Source: JAYOEY01 sp038120295 (GTDB lineage Bacteria; Pseudomonadota; Alphaproteobacteria; MPNO01; UBA2964). Taken from it: a DNA stretch of 64,000 bases. The stretch's first letter is position 1. Each line of letters opens with the position of its first letter. Below, in pieces: positions 18,810 through 27,572 of the stretch. Where the stretch lies: NCBI GenBank assembly GCA_038120295.1, contig JAYOLL010000007.1, positions 1-64,000 on the forward strand, given 5' to 3'. The notes beneath the pieces were generated by a model. The model ran no database searches and was not told where the DNA came from. It worked only from the letters and a program-made list of their open reading frames with translations. A program made the position numbers and the translations under genes.

Positions 18810-20696
18810 TCAACCATGAACGGGCGCCTTGTCCAGCGCGCGGCACCACAGCTCTATCGCCATCAGAGGAAACAACGTCATCGCCGCGTCGATCCGCCCC
18901 GCGAGGAAATCTTCCCGCAGGCGGGCGACGGCAGCAGCATCGAACAGACCACGCGCTTCAACCGTTGCGGAAGACGTCAGATCCGCCATCTGCGCCCGTG
19001 CCGGCCCCGCGAGCCAGGAGCGGATTGGAACCCCGAACCCCTGCTTCGCCCGTGTCAGCACCGCATCGGGAATCCGGCCACGCTGCGAATCCCGCAGAAT
19101 TTTCTTGGTCTCCCGGAATCCGATCTTCGCGGAAAGCGGAAGTCTTTGCGCAAACTCCACGAGACGTGGATCGCACAGAGGCACCCGCACCTCGACGCCT
19201 TCCTGCATCGCCATCCTGTCGGTGTAGTTCAGATTGTGATCGGGCATGAACCCGTTGAGTTCCAGATCGATCAGCCGGTCAACGGGGTGAAGCCCCTGGG
19301 TCCGCGCCAGCGATTCCGAAAAGGCAGGAGGAATCGTCTCGATGCCCTTTCTCAGCCCCGGCCCGATCAGAGCGAGCCGGCCCTCTTCGGTCACGGCTGA
19401 AAAACTCATCGCCTCAGCGACCATCCTGTCTTCATCCATCGCGAACAGATCGCCCATCCGTCGCAGCCTTCTGCCGCGTACGGAATCAGGCGAGAACCAT
19501 TTAAGCAGCGCTGCCAGCGGCGCCCGGCCGCATCCCAGCGCGTTATAGAAGAGCGCCGCCTTGTGCCGACCGTAACCGGTAAAGAGATCGTCCCCGCCAA
19601 CGCCGGACAGGAGGACCTTGATGCCGGCTGCACGGGCGGCGCGGGCGAGCAGGCGCGTCTGGATCGCCGCGAAATCGGCGGTCGGTTCGTCCAGCGCCCA
19701 TATCATGTCTGGCAGTTCGTCGATCAGGTTCGCGTCCGTCGGTACGCAAACGAGCTTCACCCCCAGCGCATCCGCCACATCGCGGGCGAAGGCCGCATCG
19801 TCGCCGAAATTATCCGCGCCGCCTTCGGTCTTTTCGACCGAGGCACAAAAGGTCGTGATTCTGGACGGCTCCGTCGCGCGGCACATAGCGGAGACGATCG
19901 CGCTCGAATCGACGCCGCCGGACAGCAGGGCGCCGATCTCGACATCGGCCACCATCTGCTCGGCAACGACCGCATCGATCAAAGCGGCGAGGTCTTCCGG
20001 GCTGCCCGCGCCGGGGTCAGGCACCGAAGGCGGCGTCCGGTAATACCTGCCCGACCGGACACCGTCCTCACTGACAGTCAGCGTGCAACCCGGTCGCAGC
20101 TTGCGGACCGATTTCAGCATCGTATTTTCGCCGGCGGTCCACACGAACCCGAGATGATCCGCGACAGCCTGCGGATCGAGATCGCGCGGCAGATCCGGGC
20201 ATAGCGTCAGCGCCTTGAGCTCGGAGGCGAACAGGAACCCCTGCGGCAGGTCGGCAAAATAGAGCGGCTTCACCCCGAGATGGTCGCGGGCGAGAAACAG
20301 CGATCGCTCCTCCGCATCCCAGACCGCGAAGGCGAAGATGCCGTGCAGACGCTGAACGGCAGCCGGTCCCCGGCGCGCAAAGAGTTCCAGCAACACCTCG
20401 GTATCGCTGGTCGTCCGAAATTCTACACCGCTGGATTCGAGTTCCGACCGGAGAGCGCGGTAATTATAGATTTCGCCGTTGAAGATGATCGTATAGCGCC
20501 CGTCGGGAGTCGCCATCGGCTGGGCGGCAGCATCCGACAGATCGATGATCGAAAGCCGCGCATGGCCCATTGCGATCGCGGCGACCGGGTCGGACCACAG
20601 CCCTTCTCCATCGGGCCCGCGGTGACGCTCCGCACCGATCATCGCCGCCGCCAGCGACGCCGGCCACGGCCCCAGAAATCCCGCAATTCCGCACAT
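18810..20696 (-). CDS. asparagine synthase-type amidotransferase (glutamine-hydrolysing), copy 1
   Basis: 628 residues starting MCGIAGFLG, so Cys2 becomes the N-terminal nucleophile of a class II glutaminase domain (about 1-215: RHRGPDGEG, FNGEIYNYRALR). The synthetase domain has the ATP pyrophosphatase loop LLSGGVDSSAIVSA near residue 260 and LLSGVGGDDLFTGYGRH near 370. Free asparagine synthesis is possible. The position next to an oxidoreductase, a heparinase-like gene and a nucleotide-sugar gene makes amidation of a polysaccharide sugar acid more likely. It is divergent from the second copy across 118 bp. Confidence 0.9.
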   Translation of the reverse strand: MCGIAGFLGPWPASLAAAMIGAERHRGPDGEGLWSDPVAAIAMGHARLSIIDLSDAAAQPMATPDGRYTIIFNGEIYNYRALRSELESSGVEFRTTSDTEVLLELFARRGPAAVQRLHGIFAFAVWDAEERSLFLARDHLGVKPLYFADLPQGFLFASELKALTLCPDLPRDLDPQAVADHLGFVWTAGENTMLKSVRKLRPGCTLTVSEDGVRSGRYYRTPPSVPDPGAGSPEDLAALIDAVVAEQMVADVEIGALLSGGVDSSAIVSAMCRATEPSRITTFCASVEKTEGGADNFGDDAAFARDVADALGVKLVCVPTDANLIDELPDMIWALDEPTADFAAIQTRLLARAARAAGIKVLLSGVGGDDLFTGYGRHKAALFYNALGCGRAPLAALLKWFSPDSVRGRRLRRMGDLFAMDEDRMVAEAMSFSAVTEEGRLALIGPGLRKGIETIPPAFSESLARTQGLHPVDRLIDLELNGFMPDHNLNYTDRMAMQEGVEVRVPLCDPRLVEFAQRLPLSAKIGFRETKKILRDSQRGRIPDAVLTRAKQGFGVPIRSWLAGPARAQMADLTSSATVEARGLFDAAAVARLREDFLAGRIDAAMTLFPLMAIELWCRALDKAPVHG

Positions 20697-20814
20697 CGCT
20701 CGACCCGTTCAGGAAACCGCCGCACCATACAGGGAAAACATGTTCGATTCCAAAGCCTTGGCATGCCGTATTGGCAGTGAACGAGTCGCGAGGCGTCATG
20801 TTACTCTGCCGGCC
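20697..20814. promoter_or_regulatory. shared divergent upstream region of the two asparagine synthase-type genes
   Basis: These 118 bp separate the two MCGIA starts and must contain both promoters unless transcripts enter from outside. No confident hexamer pair was picked. An upstream in-frame ATG at 20740 would extend the plus-strand gene, but would bury its Cys nucleophile. Confidence 0.45.
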
Positions 20815-22608
20815 ATGTGCGGCATTGCAGCCATATTCGCCTACCGTGCAGGGGCGCCGACGGTGGACCGGAACAGGCTTCGGCGAATGCACGACGTTCT
20901 GGCGCCACGCGGCCCGGACGGCGAAGGGTTGTGGTTCGCCGATGACGGGCGCGTTGCGCTTTCCCACCGGCGACTATCGATCATCGATCTGAGTGAAGGC
21001 GGGGCGCAACCGATGGCGAGCGCCGACGGGTCGTTGCGCATCACCTATAACGGCGAGATCTATAATTACCGCGAACTGCGCGACGGGCTGATCGCGGACG
21101 GCGTTTCGTTCAGATCGGACTCCGACACAGAAGTCCTGCTGCATCTGTACGCAAGAATGGGGCCGGAGATGGTGCGCGCCCTGCGCGGCATGTTCGCCTT
21201 TGCGATCCGGGATGAAGAAAAAGGAAGTCTGTTCCTCGCCCGCGATCCATACGGCATCAAGCCGCTCTATATCGCCGATGACGGCAAGACCGTCTCGGTG
21301 GCGTCGCAGGTCCGCGCCCTTCTGGCCGGCGGCGGAATCGACACCGAACCGGACGCGGCGGGACATGCGGGTTTTTTCCTGTTCGGCAGCGTGCCGGAGC
21401 CGCACACGCTCTATCGCGGGATCGAGGCGCTGCCGGCCGGCTGCACGGTTTGGATCGACGAAGAGGGTCGAGCGCCGGTAAGGCGCTATTTCGATATATC
21501 GCAGGAACTGGCCGACGCGGCGGCGGCACCGTTCGACCGCTATGCGCTGCACACGGCCTTGCGCGATACCGTCTGTCATCACCTGATTGCCGATGTCGAG
21601 GTTGGCGTATTCCTGTCTTCCGGCCTCGACTCGGCGACGCTTGTCGCCCTCGCTTCGGAGCAGGCGGCAGCGCTGCGCACGGTAACTCTGGGTTTCGATG
21701 CGTTTCGCGGTACGCCGGACGATGAAGTCCCCCTGGCGGAGCAGATCGCAGCGCAGTACGGGACGGCACACGAAACGCGCCGGATAGACGGCGAGACTTT
21801 CCGCGAGGAGGCGGATGCGCTGTTCGCCGCCATGGACCAGCCGAGCATCGACGGGGTGAACACCTATTTCGTCAGCAAGGCGACGAAAGAGGCCGGTCTC
21901 AAGGTAGCGATTTCCGGTCTCGGCGGCGACGAACTGTTCGGCGGCTACGAGGATTTCATCCAGATACCGAAACTGGTGGGCATGATGAGGCCATTTCGCG
22001 GCCTCCCCTGGCTCGGGCGTGCGTTCCGGACAGTCTCAGCGCCCATCGCCGGCATGATGACCTCGCCAAAGGCCGCCGGGCTGATCGAGTACGGAACGGG
22101 CTATGGCGATGCGTTTCTCCTGCGCCGCGCCCTGTTCATGCCATGGGAACTGCCGCGCGTCATGGACCCGTCCGTCGCGCGCGACGGACTCGAGATGCTG
22201 GATATACGGACGCGGCTCTGCGATACCGCCGCGTCGGCGAGATCGCCCCGGGCCAGGCTGACGGCGCTCGAATCGTCCTGGTACATGCGGAATCAGCTTC
22301 TGCGCGATGCCGACTGGGCCAGTATGGCGCATTCGCTGGAAATCCGCGTGCCACTGGTCGATGTCGCGTTGCTGCGCGCCGCGGCGCCGATGATTAACGG
22401 ACCGACTCCGCCGACCAAGGCCGACATGGCGTCGAGCCCGGCACATTCCCTGCCGGATGCCGTGCTGCATCGCCGGAAGACCGGTTTCTCGGTGCCGGTG
22501 CGCGACTGGCTGGGAACCGGGAAAGACAAGCCGGTCGAACGCGGCCTGCGCGGCTGGGCGCGAACGGTTTACGGGCAGGTCTGGACCGGCCCCGACCTGA
22601 TGGCTTAG
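20815..22608 (+). CDS. asparagine synthase-type amidotransferase (glutamine-hydrolysing), copy 2
   Basis: 597 residues from the ATG at 20815, chosen because MCGIAAIFAY exposes the catalytic Cys; a start 25 codons upstream would block it. The glutaminase domain has PRGPDGEGLW and YNGEIYNYRELR. The synthetase domain has FLSSGLDSATLVA near residue 260, a variation of the usual SGG-x-DS loop, and ISGLGGDELFGGYEDF near 370. It is clearly divergent in sequence from copy 1, so this is not a recent duplication. Its stop codon overlaps that of the convergent UDP-glucuronate decarboxylase gene. Confidence 0.9.
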   Translation: MCGIAAIFAYRAGAPTVDRNRLRRMHDVLAPRGPDGEGLWFADDGRVALSHRRLSIIDLSEGGAQPMASADGSLRITYNGEIYNYRELRDGLIADGVSFRSDSDTEVLLHLYARMGPEMVRALRGMFAFAIRDEEKGSLFLARDPYGIKPLYIADDGKTVSVASQVRALLAGGGIDTEPDAAGHAGFFLFGSVPEPHTLYRGIEALPAGCTVWIDEEGRAPVRRYFDISQELADAAAAPFDRYALHTALRDTVCHHLIADVEVGVFLSSGLDSATLVALASEQAAALRTVTLGFDAFRGTPDDEVPLAEQIAAQYGTAHETRRIDGETFREEADALFAAMDQPSIDGVNTYFVSKATKEAGLKVAISGLGGDELFGGYEDFIQIPKLVGMMRPFRGLPWLGRAFRTVSAPIAGMMTSPKAAGLIEYGTGYGDAFLLRRALFMPWELPRVMDPSVARDGLEMLDIRTRLCDTAASARSPRARLTALESSWYMRNQLLRDADWASMAHSLEIRVPLVDVALLRAAAPMINGPTPPTKADMASSPAHSLPDAVLHRRKTGFSVPVRDWLGTGKDKPVERGLRGWARTVYGQVWTGPDLMA

Positions 22609-23561
22609 ACGTTCTGTTCGGAGAGCAGCGTCTCGAAATAGGCGATCGTTTTTCCAAGCCCTTCGTCGAGCTGAATCGTCGGCTCCCACCCAAGTGTATT
22701 TTTGGCCAGCGTGATATCCGGGCGTCGCTGGACCGGGTCATCCTGGGGAAGCGGCTTGCGGACAAGTTCCGACGAGGACCCCGTCATGGCGATGACCTTT
22801 TCCGCCAGCTCCAGAATCGTGAACTCGCCGGGATTGCCAAGATTCATGGGGCCGGTGACATCGTCGTCGGTATCCATCAGCCGCATGAATCCCTCGACAA
22901 GGTCGTCGACATAGCAGAAGGATCGCGTCTGCGACCCGTCGCCGTAGATTGTTACCGGATCTCCGCGCAGCGCCTGGACAATGAAATTCGAGACCACCCG
23001 GCCGTCATGGGGATGCATTCGGGGACCGTAGGTGTTGAAGATCCGCGCCACCTTGATGCGGAGGCTGTGTTGCCTCCAGTAATCGAAAAACAGGGTCTCG
23101 GCGCAACGCTTTCCCTCGTCGTAACAGGATCTGACCCCGATCGGGTTGGTATGCCCCCAGTAGGTCTCAACCTGGGGATGGACCTGCGGGTCGCCATAGA
23201 CCTCGCTGGTGGAGGCCTGAAATATTTTCGCCCGCACACGCTTCGCGAGCCCCAGCATGTTGATGGCGCCGTGCACGCTTGTCTTGGTCGTCTGCACGGG
23301 ATCGAACTGGTAATGCACGGGAGAGGCGGGGCAGGCGAGATTGAAGATTTCATCGACCTCGACATAGAGCGGGAAGGTGACGTCATGCCGCATCAGTTCG
23401 AAGTGCGGGTGGTCGAGCAGATGCGCGACGTTGCTTTTCGTGCCGGTGAAATAGTTGTCGACGCACAGAACGTCGCAATTCTGTTCCAGAAGACGTTCGC
23501 ACAGATGCGAGCCGATAAAGCCGGCGCCACCGGTTACAAGCACGCGTTTCTCAGCAACCAT
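22605..23561 (-). CDS. UDP-glucuronate decarboxylase (UXS type)
   Basis: 318 residues of the extended short-chain dehydrogenase family. NAD-binding GGAGFIGSHLCERLL lies at residues 11-25, the catalytic Y-x-x-x-K is SCYDEGKR near 148, and the UXS-typical blocks are NLACPASPVHYQ, ASTSEVYGDP and RIFNTYGPRMHP. It converts UDP-glucuronate to UDP-xylose through a 4-keto intermediate, giving pentose for surface glycans. It ends in a 4-bp overlap with the convergent amidotransferase gene. The decarboxylase subgroup is preferred over plain epimerases because of these blocks. Confidence 0.93.
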   Translation of the reverse strand: MVAEKRVLVTGGAGFIGSHLCERLLEQNCDVLCVDNYFTGTKSNVAHLLDHPHFELMRHDVTFPLYVEVDEIFNLACPASPVHYQFDPVQTTKTSVHGAINMLGLAKRVRAKIFQASTSEVYGDPQVHPQVETYWGHTNPIGVRSCYDEGKRCAETLFFDYWRQHSLRIKVARIFNTYGPRMHPHDGRVVSNFIVQALRGDPVTIYGDGSQTRSFCYVDDLVEGFMRLMDTDDDVTGPMNLGNPGEFTILELAEKVIAMTGSSSELVRKPLPQDDPVQRRPDITLAKNTLGWEPTIQLDEGLGKTIAYFETLLSEQNV

Positions 23562-23634
23562 TCAACTACTCCGTAGAAAGGGGTACGGACGCTACCATTT
23601 AAAGGTATCCGCGTTAAGGGCGGACGGTGTCCGG

Positions 23635-24393
23635 TCAGGTCTGAAGCAGGCGGCGTTCGTCGCCCTCTAGAACCAGACAGGTCAGTACGCCGCTGAAATA
23701 CGCGCCGGTATCGATCCCGATGCGGTTGAAGCGAAACTCCGGCTGTTCGTAGATCGTTTGTCCGTGAACGACGTAGTGGCCATGATCGCGGTCGGACTGG
23801 AGGAACTCTTCCCTGATCCACAAAAGATCGCGACTGGTCTGTTTTTCGAGCGGCCTTTTGGGCGCGACACCGGCATGGACGAAAACGTAACCGCCTTCAA
23901 CATGGCAGAGTTGAAGTGTCCGCATGAAATGTTCGTGCCGCGGCGGCAGTTTTTCGCGGAGTGACTGCTGCATTCCCCGCATGCGTTGTTCTGCGGTCGC
24001 CTCCCCCTTCGCGCCGCTGCCGTAGCTCAGCAGCGTGGTATCGCCCCCGTTGGAAACCCACATCGACCCGATCGAGACATCGTCGAGAAAGGTCAGCAGC
24101 ATTTCCTCGTGGTTGCCCATCAGGCAGACCTGTTCGCAGCCCTTCACCGGCTCGCCGGCCAGGCAGTCGATGACGCCGGCGGAATCTTCTCCGCGGTCGA
24201 TATAGTCTCCGAGGTAGACGACAACGCAGCGCTTGCCGTCCGCGTTTGCCGCATCCTGCGCGATCTGCGCACGCAGGTCCGTCAGCAGGTCGAGCCGGCC
24301 GTGAATATCGCCGACCGCATATATCCGCGTTCCATCCGGCGTACAGGGCGGACCCGCCGACGACTTTCGGCGTCCGAAGAGGGATTTCAGCAT
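23635..24393 (-). CDS. PPP-family metallophosphoesterase (serine/threonine phosphatase-like)
   Basis: 252 residues with the metal-binding motifs of the PPP family: GDIHGRLDLL near residue 28, LGDYIDRGEDS near 65 and LMGNHEEML near 92. A later VFVHAGV and a VHGQT complete the site. Bacterial members hydrolyse phosphoproteins or dinucleotide polyphosphates (ApaH-like); which applies here is unknown. It stands alone between the UXS gene and the sensor gene on the same strand. Confidence 0.9.
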   Translation of the reverse strand: MLKSLFGRRKSSAGPPCTPDGTRIYAVGDIHGRLDLLTDLRAQIAQDAANADGKRCVVVYLGDYIDRGEDSAGVIDCLAGEPVKGCEQVCLMGNHEEMLLTFLDDVSIGSMWVSNGGDTTLLSYGSGAKGEATAEQRMRGMQQSLREKLPPRHEHFMRTLQLCHVEGGYVFVHAGVAPKRPLEKQTSRDLLWIREEFLQSDRDHGHYVVHGQTIYEQPEFRFNRIGIDTGAYFSGVLTCLVLEGDERRLLQT

Positions 24394-24486
24394 GGCGGCA
24401 CTATGACGCTTCGATACCGATATTGCCAGTAGCGTCGTGCGGCATCGCGGTCATCCTCACGACCCGCGAAACCCGCCGCCGCGCAA

Positions 24487-26622
24487 TCAGTGAAGCGGCT
24501 GGCCGGCGGCGGGCGCTGCCGTCATTTCATGCGCGGCCAGTCCCTTGTTGTCGACAAGATTCAACAGCGCCGAGACCACCCGCCTCGCGTAGCGTCCTTC
24601 GCATTCAGCAAGCAACCGTCCGGCGGCCGCTCCCGGATCGATGTCTGCGCGCCACGCCCTATCGCTGGTCAGCGCAATGAAGCTGTTCGCGACCGACACG
24701 ATCTCGGCGGCGATTTCCGCCACACTGTCGATATCGGGCGGCGTTTCCTCGCCCTGCTGAAGACGATGAACCTCGCGCAGCGTTTCGACCACCGGCCCCC
24801 GGAATTCAACGCTGGCCAGCATATCCGCGCTTTGCGCTATGCTGCCGCGCACCAGACGGACCTGATCCTCATCCAGTGCGCCGTCACTGGTCAGCACCTC
24901 TTCCGGGACCATGATCTTGCCGATGTTCAGGAGCCTGCCGGCGGTCGCCGCCGTCTCGGCCGTTTCCTCATCCTGGGCCATTTCACGGGCCAGCGACGCC
25001 GCAGTCTCGGACACGCGCACGGAATGGTGAGCGGCAAAGGGATCGCGCCGGTCGAGAATGGAAACCAGCGTATCGATCAGGCTGTCGAGCGTACGCGCGC
25101 GCTTCTCCCGTTCGGAGATCGCCGCGGTAATGTCCTCTTCGACCACCATCACGCCGGCGTTCCCGTTCAGCGTTTCGGGAACCGGTACATGCTCGGCCTG
25201 AACGACCCGCAGATCGCCGTTTGCACCGGAACGATGGATGGCGCGGCGGGTTACGCCGAGCTCCAGCGTCTCGCGGTTGAGCGCCTCGTATCGCGCCGCG
25301 ACCGCCGGACCGAGAACGCTCGCCATTGTCTTGCCGAGAACGTCCTCCTGGGCGATGCCGGCATGGCCGGCGGCGACCCGGTTGGCGAAACGATACCGGT
25401 TTTCCCTGTCGACGATGAACATCGGCGTCGGCTGGGTATCCGTGACAAGCTTCAGGAACCGGCTCTGGGCTTCGTACTTTCGGGCAAGTTCCGCCTGCTC
25501 GTCGGCGATCCGCGCCGCCCGGATCGATGTCCCGTGCCGCCAGACGGCGATCACGCCGCCGCCGACTGCAAGCACCAGAAGACCCAGGATGGCTGCCAGC
25601 CGCGCGGTCGCTCCCTCCACGGGACCGAGTGCTTCGTCGCGGGAAATCTTGTGGAGAACCGTCCAGGGCGACCCGGCGACCCGGCGACCGGTCACAAGAA
25701 CCTCTTCGTTCCGGTAATCGCGCGCCAGACCGAACCCGCCGGGTCTTTCGAGCGCAAAGCGAGAGGCGAGATCCGGCGTGTCTGCGGCGAAACTTCTGGA
25801 GAGAGCGCCTTCGCCCGCAGTCGGCGACAGATATTCGATGATCTCGCCGGCTTTCCGGACCATCAGGATTTCGGCACCCGGCCAGACCGAACCAGGCTGC
25901 CGCAGCAGCGGAAAGAGCTCCGCGCCAACCTGTTTGACGCCCAGCACCCAGGCGACCTGCCGGTCTGCGGTTTCACGCTCCTGCACGGCGTAGAGCGGTA
26001 CCGCAAGCGCAAAGGCCGGCGCGCCGGTATGATCGAGATAGATGTCGCGCATCGCCGCTCGCCCGCGCTCGACCCCCGACAGGAACCGGGCGAGCGCTCC
26101 CTCGACCGGCGGACTGTCGGGGCTGGCGGCGATGACCCTGCCGTCCATTGTAACCAGGGAAATCCTCGCAACTCCGACGCGGCGTACGTTTGCCGCGACA
26201 GCAGGGCCAGTCGCCGGGCCGCGGAATCCCGCCCGATGCGCGACCAGCGCAAGCAGATTCGAAAGATATCCGCCCCGCGCCTGGTCTTCCGATCTTCGCT
26301 CCGGCGACGAGGCGGCGCCCGTGGCCGTCAATTCCGTCAGATAGATCTGAAGCGACGCGTTTTCGGCAAGCCCGGCGAGTTCCTCGTTCTGCCGTTTCAG
26401 CCAGCCCGCAACCGCGTCCGCCCTCGTATCGGCAACGATGCCGAGACGGGTCTGCCAGAGCTGGGTTTCCCGGGCCCGTTCGTTGGCGGAGTAGGCGTAG
26501 ATCGCCGCACCGCCGGCTCCGAGCAGGACGGCAAGAAACAGAAGAATCAGAACGAGCCCACGGCGTTCGGCCGGGCCGGAGGCAATTCGGGCGGAGGTGA
26601 GTCCGGAAACGGTGTCGCTCAT
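24487..26622 (-). CDS. membrane sensor: periplasmic domain, PAS domain and degenerate HD-GYP domain
   Basis: 711 residues. Membrane helices at about 23-47 and 340-364 bracket a periplasmic domain of about 290 residues, probably Cache-like. A PAS domain follows at about 385-495 (TPMFIVDRENRYRFANRVAA). The last 190 residues align with HD-GYP phosphodiesterases (DRRDPFAAHHSVRVSE... IGKIMVPEEVL... ALTSDRAWRAD). The HD pair is replaced by Leu565-Asn566 (LLNIGKIM), the HHE-x-x-DGSGYP segment is lost and other metal ligands are missing. It is therefore probably a non-catalytic signalling protein. It is divergent from the LapG-type protease gene. Confidence 0.85.
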   Translation of the reverse strand: MSDTVSGLTSARIASGPAERRGLVLILLFLAVLLGAGGAAIYAYSANERARETQLWQTRLGIVADTRADAVAGWLKRQNEELAGLAENASLQIYLTELTATGAASSPERRSEDQARGGYLSNLLALVAHRAGFRGPATGPAVAANVRRVGVARISLVTMDGRVIAASPDSPPVEGALARFLSGVERGRAAMRDIYLDHTGAPAFALAVPLYAVQERETADRQVAWVLGVKQVGAELFPLLRQPGSVWPGAEILMVRKAGEIIEYLSPTAGEGALSRSFAADTPDLASRFALERPGGFGLARDYRNEEVLVTGRRVAGSPWTVLHKISRDEALGPVEGATARLAAILGLLVLAVGGGVIAVWRHGTSIRAARIADEQAELARKYEAQSRFLKLVTDTQPTPMFIVDRENRYRFANRVAAGHAGIAQEDVLGKTMASVLGPAVAARYEALNRETLELGVTRRAIHRSGANGDLRVVQAEHVPVPETLNGNAGVMVVEEDITAAISEREKRARTLDSLIDTLVSILDRRDPFAAHHSVRVSETAASLAREMAQDEETAETAATAGRLLNIGKIMVPEEVLTSDGALDEDQVRLVRGSIAQSADMLASVEFRGPVVETLREVHRLQQGEETPPDIDSVAEIAAEIVSVANSFIALTSDRAWRADIDPGAAAGRLLAECEGRYARRVVSALLNLVDNKGLAAHEMTAAPAAGQPLH

Positions 26623-26811
26623 CGGCGCGCTACCCTTCGACGATTGAGTTTCTACAGCTCGGCGGCATCGCAGCCACGTCTTCCCATACGGATAACAGGC
26701 TCGGGTTAGAGGTCTGTTAACGCGCGCAAGTTAGAGTCGTGTCGACAACCGGTGCGGGGGAAATTAAAGGCGCCGCGGTGTTCGTTCGCGATCTGCACAG
26801 GAGTCGGACCG

Positions 26812-27507
26812 ATGCGAAATTTCTCCCATATGCGACAGCGCGGGATCGCCTTTCGGCTCGCGCTGGCGGGGGCGTTGATCTGGGCGCTTACAGTTGCGGA
26901 GACAGGGTTGCTGGCGGCCGAAACGACAGCCGATTTCCGGGGCCACGTCTCCATCTGGAACTCCCGTGAAAAACCCTCCCCGCGCATTGCGCTGTTTCCG
27001 AAATGGAGCGGCACGCTTAACCGCTATTTCGACGAACGAAAGCTGGGAGACGGCGATTGCGAATCCTCGTTCTTCAACCGGTGTCACCTGCGTGAATGGT
27101 CGAAATTTCTCGACAGTATCCGAAACCGGGATCGCGTTACCCAGGTGCACGAGGTCAACCGTTACATGAACCGGGTCCGCTATATCGTAGATCCGCGTAA
27201 TTACGGCGTCCGCGATTACTGGGCGACGCCGAAAGAATTTCTGTCCCGGGATGACGATTGCGAGGATTACGCCATCGCCAAATACCTGTCGCTGCGGGCT
27301 CTGGGTTTTCCTCCGTCGCAACTGCGAGTCGTTATCCTGCAGGATCTCAACCTGAAGCTGGCTCACGCAATTCTGGTTGTGTCGCTGAGCGACCGGGCGC
27401 TTGTCCTCGACAACCAGATACGCACCGTCGTCAATGCGCGCGCGATCCATCACTACAAGCCGATATACTCAATCAACGAAGAATTCTGGTGGCTTCACAA
27501 ATCCTGA
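26812..27507 (+). CDS. transglutaminase-like cysteine protease, LapG/BTLCP family (peptidase C93)
   Basis: 231 residues from the ATG at 26812, which has AGGAG 8 bp upstream. A signal-peptide-like segment (FRLALAGALIWALTVAETGLLAAE) directs it to the periplasm. The catalytic triad is C150 in SRDDDCEDYAI, H185 in LAHAILVV and D200 in LVLDNQ. LapG proteases cleave large biofilm adhesins after a di-alanine site and are held back by the cyclic-di-GMP receptor LapD. Neither LapD nor a giant adhesin is in the window, but a degenerate HD-GYP sensor is divergent next door. Confidence 0.88.
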   Translation: MRNFSHMRQRGIAFRLALAGALIWALTVAETGLLAAETTADFRGHVSIWNSREKPSPRIALFPKWSGTLNRYFDERKLGDGDCESSFFNRCHLREWSKFLDSIRNRDRVTQVHEVNRYMNRVRYIVDPRNYGVRDYWATPKEFLSRDDDCEDYAIAKYLSLRALGFPPSQLRVVILQDLNLKLAHAILVVSLSDRALVLDNQIRTVVNARAIHHYKPIYSINEEFWWLHKS

Positions 27508-27572
27508 CGAAACCGATGAGCTGACCGAGAAGCGCGTTTCCACGTCGCTCCGATTTGCTCTATAGAAGCGGC

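Noticed and set aside
24490..26709. Plus-strand open frame of about 740 codons opposite the sensor gene
   Set aside because: The minus-strand protein has recognisable PAS and HD-GYP-like domains, while the plus-strand translation is arginine/histidine-rich and unlike any family.
26690..26740. CtrA site before the LapG-type gene (GTTAACGCGCGCAAGTTAG)
   Set aside because: The half-sites are spaced by 10 bases instead of 7 and the second half is TTAG, so the match is poor.
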